This document shows positions 55,246-63,002 of a DNA stretch of 64,000 bases, in pieces. The notes under the pieces were generated by a model, which saw nothing but the letters and a program-made list of their open reading frames with translations, was not told the origin of the DNA and made no database searches. Source of the stretch: CAVYPR01 sp963770505 (GTDB lineage Bacteria > Actinomycetota > Acidimicrobiia > Acidimicrobiales > RAAP-2); the NCBI GenBank assembly GCA_963770505.1, contig CAVYPR010000002.1, positions 79,027 to 143,026 of the forward strand. The letters run 5' to 3'. A program made the translations under genes and the position numbers. Numbering within the stretch: the first letter of the stretch is position 1; each line of letters begins with the position of its first letter.

Positions 55246-55692
55246 GTGGCCAAGGCCGCGCTCCCCGCCGTGGAGGGGTGGTTCACCCTCGACCGCGACG
55301 CCCCGGCGCTGCTCGGGTCGCGCTGCGCCGCCTGCGGCACCTACGCCTTCCCGGCCGAGACCCACTTCTGCCGCAACCCGCGTTGTGAGTCCACCGAGTT
55401 CGAGACGGTGGAGCTGTCGCGCCGCGGCAGGGTGTGGTCCTACACCGACGCCCGCTACCAGCCGCCCGCCCCCTACGTGGCGGCCGAGCCGTACGAGGCG
55501 TTCGCGCTGGCCGCGGTGGAGCTGGAGGCCGAGCGCATGGTGGTGATGGGCCAGCTGGTGGCCGGGGTGAGCGTGGACGACCTGGCGGTGGGCGACGAGG
55601 TGGAGCTGGTGCTCGACACCCTCTACGAGGACGACGACCACGAGTACCTGGTGTGGAAGTGGCAGCCGCTCGGCCGGGGCGACGACCGGTGA
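55246..55692 (+). CDS. DUF35 OB-fold protein with zinc ribbon
   Basis: A 148-residue acyl-CoA-binding OB-fold protein. A rubredoxin-like zinc ribbon is formed by Cys27, Cys30, Cys42 and Cys47 (GSRCAACGTYAFP, FCRNPRC), followed by the beta-barrel GRVWSYTDARYQPPAPYVA and EYLVWKWQPL. Proteins of this type assemble with thiolase-fold partners; in steroid side-chain degradation the ChsH2 DUF35 domain is required for the Ltp2 aldolase. Its TGA overlaps the GTG of the downstream thiolase-fold gene. Confidence 0.87.
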   Translation: MAKAALPAVEGWFTLDRDAPALLGSRCAACGTYAFPAETHFCRNPRCESTEFETVELSRRGRVWSYTDARYQPPAPYVAAEPYEAFALAAVELEAERMVVMGQLVAGVSVDDLAVGDEVELVLDTLYEDDDHEYLVWKWQPLGRGDDR

Positions 55693-56891
55693 GCCCGGCG
55701 GACCGCCGGGTGGCGGTGCTCGGGGCGGGGATGCACCCGTGGGGCAAGTGGGGCCGGAGCTTCGTCGAGTACGGGCTGGCCGCGGCACGCCAGGCGCTGG
55801 CCGACGCCGGGCTCGCCTGGGAGGACGTCGGGTTCGTGGCCGGGGCCGACACCATCCGCAACGGCTACCCGGGGTTCGTGGCCGGGGCCACCTTCGCCCA
55901 GGCGCTGGGGTGGACCGGGGCCCGGGTCTCCTCCTCCTACGCGGCCTGCGCCTCGGGGGCGGCGGCCATCGCCAGCGCCCGGGCCCAGATCCTGGCCGGC
56001 CTGTGCGACGTGGCCCTGGTGGTCGGCGCCGACACCACGCCCAAGGGGTTCTTCGCCCCGGTGGGCGGGGAGCGCCGCGACGACCCCGACTGGCTGCGCT
56101 TCCACCTGCTCGGGGCGACCAACCCGGCCTACTTCGCCCTCTACGCCCGCCGGCGGATGGACACCTACGGGGCCACGCAGGAGGACTTCGCCCAGGTGAA
56201 GGTGAAGAACGCCCGCCACGGCCTGGCCAACCCCAACGCCCGGTACCGCAAGGAGGTCACCGTCGACGAGGTCCTGGCCTCGCCGGTGGTGGCCGACCCG
56301 CTCCGGCTGCTCGAGATCTGCGCCACCTCCGACGGCGGGGCGGCGCTGGTCCTCTCCTCCATGGCCTACGCCCGGCGCCACCGCGGCGGGGAGCCGGCGG
56401 TCAGCGTGGCCGCCGTCTCCACGGTCACGCCGCGCTTCCCCAACACGGTGATCGAGATGCCCAATTTCGCCACCGACTCCGCCGCGGCCGTGGCGTCCGA
56501 CGGTTCGGGGTTCCGGCCGTCCATCACCGCCGCGGCCTACGAGGAGGCCGGGATCGGCCCCGACGACGTCGACCTGGCCGAGGTCTACGACCTCTCCTCG
56601 GCCCTCGAGCTCGACTGGTACGAGGACATCGGCCTCTGCGGGCCCGGCGAGGCCGAGAAGCTCCTGCGCGAGGGGGCCACGGCCCTGGGGGGCCGGGTAC
56701 CGGTCAACCCCAGCGGCGGCCTGTCGTGCTTCGGCGAGGCCATCCCGGCCCAGGCCATCGCCCAGGTGTGCGAGTCGGTCTGGCAGCTGCGGGGCGAGGC
56801 CTCGGGGCGGCAGGTGGAGGGGGCCAGGGTGGCGGTCACGGCCAACCAGGGCCTCTTCGGCCACGGCTCGTCGGTGGTGCTCTGCCGGTAG
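55689..56891 (+). CDS. Thiolase-fold (Ltp/SCP2-type) protein paired with DUF35
   Basis: A 400-residue thiolase-superfamily protein. The region around the usual first Cys reads SSSYAACASGAAAIASARAQ, and CEVYDLSS-like AEVYDLSSALELDWYEDIGL and NPSGGLSCFGEAIPAQAI follow. The His of the standard GHP motif is absent (GEA instead), so classical thiolysis is doubtful. Translational overlap with the DUF35 gene suggests a two-subunit complex like the Ltp2-ChsH2 retro-aldolase, which releases a short ketone or acyl unit from a steroid side chain. Function is inferred. It converges with ipdB. Confidence 0.83.
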   Translation: MSPADRRVAVLGAGMHPWGKWGRSFVEYGLAAARQALADAGLAWEDVGFVAGADTIRNGYPGFVAGATFAQALGWTGARVSSSYAACASGAAAIASARAQILAGLCDVALVVGADTTPKGFFAPVGGERRDDPDWLRFHLLGATNPAYFALYARRRMDTYGATQEDFAQVKVKNARHGLANPNARYRKEVTVDEVLASPVVADPLRLLEICATSDGGAALVLSSMAYARRHRGGEPAVSVAAVSTVTPRFPNTVIEMPNFATDSAAAVASDGSGFRPSITAAAYEEAGIGPDDVDLAEVYDLSSALELDWYEDIGLCGPGEAEKLLREGATALGGRVPVNPSGGLSCFGEAIPAQAIAQVCESVWQLRGEASGRQVEGARVAVTANQGLFGHGSSVVLCR

Positions 56892-56928
56892 GGGGGCCGG
56901 GCGCCCGGGGTGCGCGCCGGGCCGGGCC

Positions 56929-57697
56929 TCAGCCCTTCACCTCGCGGGTCGCGGGTGGCCCCGGGGTCGAGCACCCGGCGCAGCAGGTCCAGCTCCTCGT
57001 CGGTGGGGAGACGGCTGCTCGGCACGTCGTCGCCCACCACCAGCTCGAACCCGGTCGCCGCGGCGACGTCGTCCGCGCTCACGCCGGGGTGCAGCGAGCG
57101 GATGCGCATGACCCGGTCGGGGGTCTCGAAGTCGAAGACGCCGAGGTTCGAGACAACGGCCCGCACGTCGTGGTAGCGGGTGGCCCCGGGGCCGGCCGCC
57201 GCCGCCCGCCGGTAGCCGACGCCGCTGACCACGTCGACCTGCTCGACGAACGACCGCGGCGAGTGGTCGGGGACCCAGTAGCTGGTCGGGTGGTTGACCG
57301 AGTTGCCGGGGGCGCCGCGCACCCCGACCAGCTGTGCCTTGGGCCGCGCCCAGTCGCCGATGGCTGAGAGGTTCTGGTTGCCGGTGCGGTCGATCTGGCT
57401 GGCCATCATCATCACGTGGCGCCGACCCGACCACACCACGTCGAAGACGGTGCGGTACGGCATGGCCGCCTCGCGCACCAGTGTCGCGGGGTCGGTCAGC
57501 AACGGGGGCGCGCCCACCATGAGGGCGGCCTCGCCGTCGGTGAGGACGATGTCGGGGCTGAAGGTGAGGCGGGCCAGCCGGGCCCCGAGGGTGGGCACCG
57601 TCCCGAAGGGGCTCACCAGCACCTCGCCGGCATCGCGCCACAGCTCGGCGCAGGCCACCGCGCACACCTCGGCCCGGGTGGCCTCCCCCGCGCTCAC
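56929..57697 (-). CDS. ipdB: IpdB: steroid C-ring hydrolase, beta subunit (probable frameshift near the 3' end)
   Basis: Beta subunit of the CoA-transferase-fold hydrolase IpdAB. GTG 57697 overlaps the ipdA TGA. Blocks: VLVSPFGTVPTLGARLARLT, SPDIVLTDGEAALMVGAPPL, MMASQIDRTGNQNLSAIGDW, RGAPGNSVNHPTSYWVPDHS, and YHDVRAVVSNLGVFDFETPD. In its own frame there is no stop until 56585, which would antisense-overlap the thiolase gene by 300 bases. One base out of phase, the end reads TREVKG then TGA at 56929-56931, giving about 255 residues, the family length. A single extra base near 56945 is therefore likely. Confidence 0.86.
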
Positions 57698-58566
57698 CGG
57701 GCCTCCACGGCGGCGCGGTAGCCCTCCTCGTCCACCTCGAGGTAGCGGGCGGAGAAGGCGGCCCAGGACTCGGGCTCGGTGGCCGAGGCGTACTCGCGCT
57801 GGAACGCCTCGTCGCGCCCGTAGTCGGGCGGGCACGAGGTGAAGTGGGCGCCGCCCGGCGTCTCGGCCACGCCGTCGGTCAGCATGCGGTGGACGGTGAC
57901 CGCGGCCAGCGGGCCCTCGCCGGACAGCGCTCCGCCGCCCACCACCCGCTCGGCCGTCACGAACCGCCGGGCGGCGGCGCCGAGGAACAGCTCGTCGAAG
58001 AACCGGTCGGGCCCGAGGAACTGGGCGTTGCCGGCGGTGTCGGCCCGGTTGGCGTGGACGAAGGCCGCGTCGAGCCGCAGCGCCGGGGCGGCCACGAACT
58101 CCGCCCCGGCGTCGGCCGGGTCGGCGAAGGGCCCCTCCTCGTAGGGGGAGCGCACGGTGCGCAGCTCGGGGTTGACCACCAGCACGTCGGAGCCGAGGCC
58201 GGCCCGGGTGGGGAGGAACGGCACCCGCCAGGCCGCCGCCTGGAGCCCGGCGAAGAACATCCCCTCGTCGAGCTCGGTGAGGGCCACCCGGCCGCCCTGG
58301 CGGGCTGCCCGCCAGTGAGGGTCCAGGGCGATCGAGTCGAGGGTGACGAAACCGCAGACCACCCGGCGGACCTTGCCGGTGGCGCAGAGGAGCCCCACGT
58401 CGGGGCCGCCGTAGGAGACGACGGTCAGGTCCTCGATGTCGGAACGGCAGATGGCCCGCACCACGGCCATGGGCTTGCGCCGCGAGCCCCAGCCCCCGAA
58501 GCCGACGGTCATCCCGCTGCGCAGCTCGGTCACCATCTCCTCGACCGTCGTCCGCTTGTCGGCCAT
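57694..58566 (-). CDS. ipdA: IpdA: steroid C-ring hydrolase, alpha subunit
   Basis: A 290-residue alpha subunit. The N-terminus MADKRTTVEEMVTELRSGMT, then VGFGGWGSRRKPMAVVRAI and VVSYGGPDVGLLCATGKVRR, is distinctive of IpdA rather than general acetate CoA-transferases. An acidic motif TELDEGMF near residue 100 corresponds to the Glu needed for activity in the characterised enzyme. IpdAB hydrolyses the C-ring of COCHEA-CoA in steroid nucleus degradation. It sits 13 bases after echA20. Confidence 0.92.
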   Translation of the reverse strand: MADKRTTVEEMVTELRSGMTVGFGGWGSRRKPMAVVRAICRSDIEDLTVVSYGGPDVGLLCATGKVRRVVCGFVTLDSIALDPHWRAARQGGRVALTELDEGMFFAGLQAAAWRVPFLPTRAGLGSDVLVVNPELRTVRSPYEEGPFADPADAGAEFVAAPALRLDAAFVHANRADTAGNAQFLGPDRFFDELFLGAAARRFVTAERVVGGGALSGEGPLAAVTVHRMLTDGVAETPGGAHFTSCPPDYGRDEAFQREYASATEPESWAAFSARYLEVDEEGYRAAVEAR

Positions 58567-58579
58567 CGCCCCGGGATCC

Positions 58580-59368
58580 TCAGCGGGCGGACCCGCCGTC
58601 CCTTTCTCCCTCCGAGCCCACCACCGGGGCCCGCTTCTCGACGAAGGCGGCCCGCTGCTCGTCGGCCACGCCCCGCACGTGCAGCTCGTAGGTGAACCCC
58701 TGTTCGAAGCGGTAGCTGCGCTTCACGTCGACCGGGTCGATGCCGTTGAGCGACTCCTTGGCCCGGCGGATGATCGACGGGTGCTTGGCGGCGATGGCGT
58801 GGGCCAGTTCGAGGGCGGCGTCGCGCAGGTCAGCACGGGGGACCACCCGGGCCACCGAGCCGTAGGCGGCCAGCTCGGCGGCGGTGACCGGCGCGGCCGT
58901 GTAGACCATCTCGCGCATCTTGTGCTGCGGCACCAGCCGGGCCAGATGGGTGGCCGCCCCGAGGGCCCCCCGGTCGACCTCGGGCAGTCCGAAGGTGGCG
59001 TCGTCGGCGGCCACCACGATGTCGGCGTTGCCCACCAGGCCGATCCCCCCGCCCAGGCAGAACCCGCCGACGGCGGCGATGACCGGGACCTCGCAGTCGT
59101 AGACGGCGGCGAAGGCGGCGGCGCACCCCCGGTTGACCCCCACCAGCGCGGTGTCCCCCTTCGCCTGGATCTCCTTGATGTCCACGCCGGCGCAGAAGCC
59201 GCGCCCCTCGGCCCGGAGCACCACCACGCCCGTCTCCTCCGACCGCCCGGCGGCCACCAGCGCGTCGGCCAGCTCGAACCAGGCGGCCACGTCGAGGGCG
59301 TTCACCGGGGGGTGGTCGAGAACGACCTCGGCGACACCGGGGTGCTGGCGCAGGGTCTCGATGGGCAC
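58580..59368 (-). CDS. echA20: EchA20-type crotonase (steroid D-ring opening)
   Basis: A 262-residue crotonase immediately upstream of ipdA-ipdB, the same order as in mycobacterial HIP catabolism, where EchA20 opens ring D of HIEC-CoA. Motifs: LRAEGRGFCAGVDIKEIQA (oxyanion hole), GGFCLGGGIGLVGNADIVVA, and GLPEVDRGALGAATHLARLV. GTG 59368 is the conservative start; no strong ribosome-binding site is visible. Divergent from an SDR gene, with a nested inverted repeat in between. Assignment rests mainly on context and these motifs. Confidence 0.88.
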   Translation of the reverse strand: MPIETLRQHPGVAEVVLDHPPVNALDVAAWFELADALVAAGRSEETGVVVLRAEGRGFCAGVDIKEIQAKGDTALVGVNRGCAAAFAAVYDCEVPVIAAVGGFCLGGGIGLVGNADIVVAADDATFGLPEVDRGALGAATHLARLVPQHKMREMVYTAAPVTAAELAAYGSVARVVPRADLRDAALELAHAIAAKHPSIIRRAKESLNGIDPVDVKRSYRFEQGFTYELHVRGVADEQRAAFVEKRAPVVGSEGERDGGSAR

Positions 59369-59387
59369 GCAGGAACAGTAGGCGACC

Positions 59388-59422
59388 GGTCCGAGGGGGG
59401 GCCAAGGGCCCCCGGACGGACC
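59388..59422. promoter_or_regulatory. Nested inverted repeat between echA20 and SDR genes
   Basis: Outer arms GGTCCG (59388-59393) and CGGACC (59417-59422); inner stem GGGGGCC (59397-59403) and GGCCCCC (59407-59413) with loop AAG. It fills the divergent promoter region, and the right arm shares GACGGACCG with the palindrome at 47524-47538. Operator or attenuator candidate. Confidence 0.45.
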
Positions 59423-59433
59423 GACCCCGCCGA

Positions 59434-59439
59434 TAGGGT
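59434..59439 (+). promoter_or_regulatory. -10 box TAGGGT for the SDR gene
   Basis: Ends 8 bases before GTG 59448; same hexamer and spacing as at 43031-43036. Confidence 0.45.
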
Positions 59440-59447
59440 TGGCCGCG

Positions 59448-60275
59448 GTGGACGGCGGCACACCTCACGAGGCGACCGGGGCGGTCGAGGCGCGCACGGC
59501 GCTCGACTTCTCCGGGCGCGCCGTGATCGTCACCGGTGGCGGCCGAGGCGTGGGGCGCGCCGTGGCCCAGGCGTTCCTGGCGGCCGGGGCCAAGGTGGTC
59601 ATCTGCGGGCGGAACCCGCCGGCGGCGGGGCCGCCGCGGGCAGAGGGCCCCGACGGGGCCGACCGGGTCGCCGCCTTCATCGAGGCGGACGTGCGAGAGC
59701 CCGACCAGGCCCAGGCCCTCGTCGACCGGGCGGCCGAGCGCATGGGGCGGCTCGACGTGCTCGTCAACAACGCCGGCGGCTCGCCGTACTCGCCGGCGGC
59801 TGAGGCCTCCCCGCGCTTCTTCGCCTCGGTGGTGTCGCTCAACCTGCTGGCTCCCTTCTACTGCGCCCAGGCCGCCAACGCCGTCCTGCAACGGGGCGAC
59901 GGAGGCTCGATCCTCAACATCGGCAGCGTGTCGGGTTTGCGCCCCTCGCCGGGCACCGCCGCCTACGGCGCGGCCAAGGCCGGGTTGGTCAGCCTGACCC
60001 AGACCCTGGCCGTGGAGTGGGCGCCCAAGGTCCGGGTGAACTGCGTCAGCGCCGGCATGGTCGACACCGGAGACCCCGACCACTACGGCGGGCCCGAGGG
60101 GCTGGCCCGGGTGGCGGCCACCGTTCCCCTCGGGCGGATGGGCACCCCCGCCGACGTGGCCGGCATCTGCCTCTTCCTGGCCTCGCCCCTGGCCGGCTAC
60201 GTGAGCGGGGCCACCCTCGTCGCCCACGGTGGCGGGGAGTGGCCGGCGTTCCTGCGGGCCGCCCGGGGGGAGTGA
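59448..60275 (+). CDS. Short-chain dehydrogenase/reductase
   Basis: A 275-residue SDR: VTGGGRGVGRAVAQAFL, VLVNNAGGSPYSP, catalytic Ser in LNIGSVSGLRP and YGAAK, with AGMVDTGDPDHYGG and LVAHGGGEWPAFL near the end. The ICGRNP segment after strand 2 suggests NADP use. In mycobacterial HIP clusters SDR genes lie beside echA20/ipdAB, so a hydroxy-acyl-CoA or keto-steroid intermediate is the likely substrate. GTG 59448 follows TAGGGT by 8 bases; TTG 59439 is the alternative. A hairpin follows the stop. Confidence 0.86.
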   Translation: MDGGTPHEATGAVEARTALDFSGRAVIVTGGGRGVGRAVAQAFLAAGAKVVICGRNPPAAGPPRAEGPDGADRVAAFIEADVREPDQAQALVDRAAERMGRLDVLVNNAGGSPYSPAAEASPRFFASVVSLNLLAPFYCAQAANAVLQRGDGGSILNIGSVSGLRPSPGTAAYGAAKAGLVSLTQTLAVEWAPKVRVNCVSAGMVDTGDPDHYGGPEGLARVAATVPLGRMGTPADVAGICLFLASPLAGYVSGATLVAHGGGEWPAFLRAARGE

Positions 60276-60304
60276 CCCGCCGGGCGGGCAGTCGCCCCGG
60301 CGGG
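60276..60304 (+). terminator. Hairpin downstream of the SDR gene
   Basis: Perfect 9-base stem CCCGCCGGG / CCCGGCGGG with an 11-base loop, starting directly after the TGA. No T-run follows. Confidence 0.5.
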
Positions 60305-60377
60305 CGGCCATCGGGCATGATCTAGCCAGGCGCTGGGGGGAACTGGACGGCCCGATGGACGCAGTTGGGGGTACGAC

Positions 60378-61448
60378 GTGGCAGCGGTAGGGGAGAGCGG
60401 TCCGCGCCCGTCGGGCGGTGCCGGACGACCGACGGTGCTGGCCGGCCAGCCCAGCCTCGGGTTCCAGCCGATCGTGGACCTCGGATCGGGCCAGCTCCTC
60501 GGGTTCGAGGGGTTGCTGCGCTGGTCCCACCCCACCGAGGGGATCATCCGGCCGCAGCTCCTCATCCCCTGGGCCGAGGCCAACGGCGACATCGTGGCCC
60601 TGGGCGAGTGGGTGCTGTCCGAGGGGTGCCGCCAGGCCATGTCGTGGCCGTTCAGCGTGCAGCTGGCCGTCAACTGCTCGCTGGTGCAGCTGCGGCGCGG
60701 CGTGGCCTCGCCGGCCGTGGCCTCCGCCCTGGGGGAGTCGGGCCTGCCCCCCGACCGCCTCACCATCGAGGTGACCGAGCACTCGATGTCCGAGGAGGCG
60801 GCGGTCGACGAGCTGCGGGCCATCGCCTCCCTTGGCGTCCAGCTGGCGGTCGACGACGTGGGCACCAGCTGGAACTCGATCGAGATCCTGCGCCGCCTGG
60901 CCGTCAACACGATCAAGATCGACCAGTCCTTCGTCAACGGGCTGGAGAACAACGAGGGCATCAACCGCATGGTGGTCCAGGCCGTGGTCCACCTCGCCCA
61001 CAGCTGCGGCATGGCGACGGTGGCCGAGGGGGTCGAAAGCGCGCGGCACGCCGCCATCGTCCGGGAGTTCGAGTGCGACGCCGCGCAGGGCTACTTCTTC
61101 GCCCCCCCGCTGGACGCCGAGAACGCGTCCCAGCTGGCCAACGTGGAGAACCTCCGGTTCCCCCTGGAGGGACCGGGGTGGACGGAGGGAGACGACTGGC
61201 CGTTCCGCGGGGCGCACGCCGAGAGCCCCCCGGTCGGCGGCCTGCCCCCGGCGCCCAAGGGGCGGGTGGCCGGGCGGCGGGGCCGGCGCGAGGGCGTCGA
61301 CCTGGTCGACCTGGTGCTCGACCAGGAGGAGGAACCCGAGCCCCGCGGGGCCCACGCCCGCGAGGAAGAGGGCCCTCTCTCGCTCGAAGAGCTGGGCCTG
61401 GATCCCGAGGAACCGGGCGACCACGTGCCCGGGGAGCCGTCCGGCTGA
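60378..61448 (+). CDS. EAL-domain protein (putative c-di-GMP phosphodiesterase)
   Basis: A 356-residue stand-alone EAL protein without GGDEF, sensor or membrane segment. Metal and substrate residues are kept: Glu44 (as EGL instead of EAL), Asn99, Glu131, Asp159-Asp160, Lys180 and Glu217. The loop-6 motif, usually DDFGTGYSS, is DDVGTSWNS. Hydrolysis of c-di-GMP is plausible but the altered loop may weaken it. The last ~90 residues are charged and unstructured. GTG 60378 is preceded by a GGGGG ribosome-binding site. Confidence 0.85.
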   Translation: MAAVGESGPRPSGGAGRPTVLAGQPSLGFQPIVDLGSGQLLGFEGLLRWSHPTEGIIRPQLLIPWAEANGDIVALGEWVLSEGCRQAMSWPFSVQLAVNCSLVQLRRGVASPAVASALGESGLPPDRLTIEVTEHSMSEEAAVDELRAIASLGVQLAVDDVGTSWNSIEILRRLAVNTIKIDQSFVNGLENNEGINRMVVQAVVHLAHSCGMATVAEGVESARHAAIVREFECDAAQGYFFAPPLDAENASQLANVENLRFPLEGPGWTEGDDWPFRGAHAESPPVGGLPPAPKGRVAGRRGRREGVDLVDLVLDQEEEPEPRGAHAREEEGPLSLEELGLDPEEPGDHVPGEPSG

Positions 61449-61494
61449 GGGTCCGGCGCCCGGCGGTGGGATTCGGGGACGGCTCGTCACCTGG

Positions 61495-61500
61495 TAGAAA
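61495..61500 (+). promoter_or_regulatory. -10 box TAGAAA for the transhydrogenase operon
   Basis: Ends exactly 6 bases before GTG 61507. Confidence 0.4.
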
Positions 61501-61506
61501 GCCAGC

Positions 61507-62658
61507 GTGAAACTGGCGGTTCCCACCGAGACGCGGCCGGGCGAGCGGCGCGTCGCGGTCGTTCCCGACGTGGCCAAGCGGCTCGTCGCCGCGGGCTGGG
61601 AGGTCGCGGTGCAGTCCGGCGCCGGACACGAGGCCGCCTTCCCCGACGACGCCTACGCCGGGGCCGGCGCCTCGGTCGCCCCCGACGCCGCCGCCTGCTA
61701 CCGCGGGGCCTCGGCCGTGGCCCGGGTCCAGCCCTTGAGCGCCCAGGAGGCGGCGCTGGTCGACGAGGGGGCCGTGGTGGTGAGCTTCCTGCAGCCCGCG
61801 GCGTCGGTCGACGCGCTCGGCGTGCTGGCCGCCAGGAAGGCCAGCGTGTTCAGCTTCGACCTGCTGCCCCGCATCAGCCGGGCCCAGAGCATGGACGCGC
61901 TCTCCTCCCAGGCCACCGTCTCGGGCTACCGCGCCGGCCTGGCGGCCGCCACCCACCTCGGGCGGTTCTTCCCCATGCTCATGACCGCGGCGGGCACCGT
62001 CCCCCCGGCCAAGGTCCTGGTCATGGGGGTCGGCGTGGCCGGCCTCCAGGCCATCGCCACCGCTCGTCGGCTGGGCGCGGTCGTCCGCGCCTACGACGTG
62101 CGGACGGCGGCCAAGGAGGAGGCAGAGAGCCTGGGGGCGACCTTCGTCGACCTCGGGGTGACGGCCGAGGGGGCCGGCGGCTACGCCCGCGAGCTCTCGC
62201 CCGAGGAGCTGGACCGCCAGCGGGCCGCCCTGGCGGCCGAGGTGGCGGCGGCCGACGTGGTGATCACCACCGCCGCCGTCCCCGGGCGACGGGCCCCGGT
62301 GCTGGTCACCTCGGCCATGGTCGACGGCATGGGCGAGGGGTCGGTGCTGATCGACCTGGCGGCCGACTCGGGTGGGAACTGCGAGGTGACCGAGGTCGGC
62401 GCCGAGGTGGTGCGCGGCGGGGTCACCGTGGTCGGCATGGCCAACCCGGCAGCCTCCATGCCGACCCACGCCAGCTTCCTGTTCGCCCGCAACGTGATGA
62501 ACCTGCTGGCCCTCATGGTCCGCGACGGGGCCGTCTCGCCGGACTGGGAGGACGAGATCGTGACCGGCACCTGCGTGCTGCGCCAGGGGACGCCGGTGCA
62601 CGCCCCCACGGCCGAGCTGCTCGGGGCCGCCGGCACCGGGGAGGGGCCACCGTCATGA
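61507..62658 (+). CDS. pntAA: NAD(P) transhydrogenase subunit alpha, part 1
   Basis: NAD(H)-binding domain I of proton-translocating transhydrogenase. The 383-residue protein begins with MKLAVPTETRPGERRVAVVP, has QATVSGYRAGLAAATHLGRF, the nucleotide motif VLVMGVGVAGLQAIATARRL, the mobile-loop region AAVPGRRAPVLVT, and the closing VIDLAADSGGNCEVTE-type block. Membrane helices are absent, as in organisms with split PntA. Its stop overlaps the pntAB ATG. Confidence 0.93.
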   Translation: MKLAVPTETRPGERRVAVVPDVAKRLVAAGWEVAVQSGAGHEAAFPDDAYAGAGASVAPDAAACYRGASAVARVQPLSAQEAALVDEGAVVVSFLQPAASVDALGVLAARKASVFSFDLLPRISRAQSMDALSSQATVSGYRAGLAAATHLGRFFPMLMTAAGTVPPAKVLVMGVGVAGLQAIATARRLGAVVRAYDVRTAAKEEAESLGATFVDLGVTAEGAGGYARELSPEELDRQRAALAAEVAAADVVITTAAVPGRRAPVLVTSAMVDGMGEGSVLIDLAADSGGNCEVTEVGAEVVRGGVTVVGMANPAASMPTHASFLFARNVMNLLALMVRDGAVSPDWEDEIVTGTCVLRQGTPVHAPTAELLGAAGTGEGPPS

Positions 62659-63002
62659 CCACCGGGGTCGTCGAGTACCTGACCGTGTTCGTCCTCGCCG
62701 CCTTCGTGGGCATCGAGGTCGTCTCCAAGGTTCCGAGCATCCTGCACACCCCGCTCATGTCGGGCTCCAACGCCATCCACGGCGTGATCCTGGTCGGGGC
62801 GATCCTGGTGCTCGGCCACGCCCACACCGGGGCCGAGGAGGTGCTCGGCTTCATCGCGGTGATCCTGGCCACGCTGAACGTCGTCGGCGGGTTCGTCGTG
62901 ACCGACCGCATGCTCGAGATGTTCAAGGGACGCTCGCCCGGGCGCGAGCGCCCGCCGGCGGGCGAGGAGAAGGACCAGCAGCAGGGCGGGCCCGCCGCGT
63001 GA
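62655..63002 (+). CDS. pntAB: NAD(P) transhydrogenase subunit alpha, part 2 (membrane)
   Basis: A 115-residue membrane piece with three helices: LTVFVLAAFVGIEVVSKVP, AIHGVILVGAILVLGHA and GFIAVILATLNVVGGFVV; the FVVTDRMLEMFK end is characteristic. A Pro/Gln-rich hydrophilic tail of about 25 residues follows. ATGA overlap with pntAA and GTGA overlap with pntB show a tightly coupled operon. Confidence 0.93.
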   Translation: MTTGVVEYLTVFVLAAFVGIEVVSKVPSILHTPLMSGSNAIHGVILVGAILVLGHAHTGAEEVLGFIAVILATLNVVGGFVVTDRMLEMFKGRSPGRERPPAGEEKDQQQGGPAA

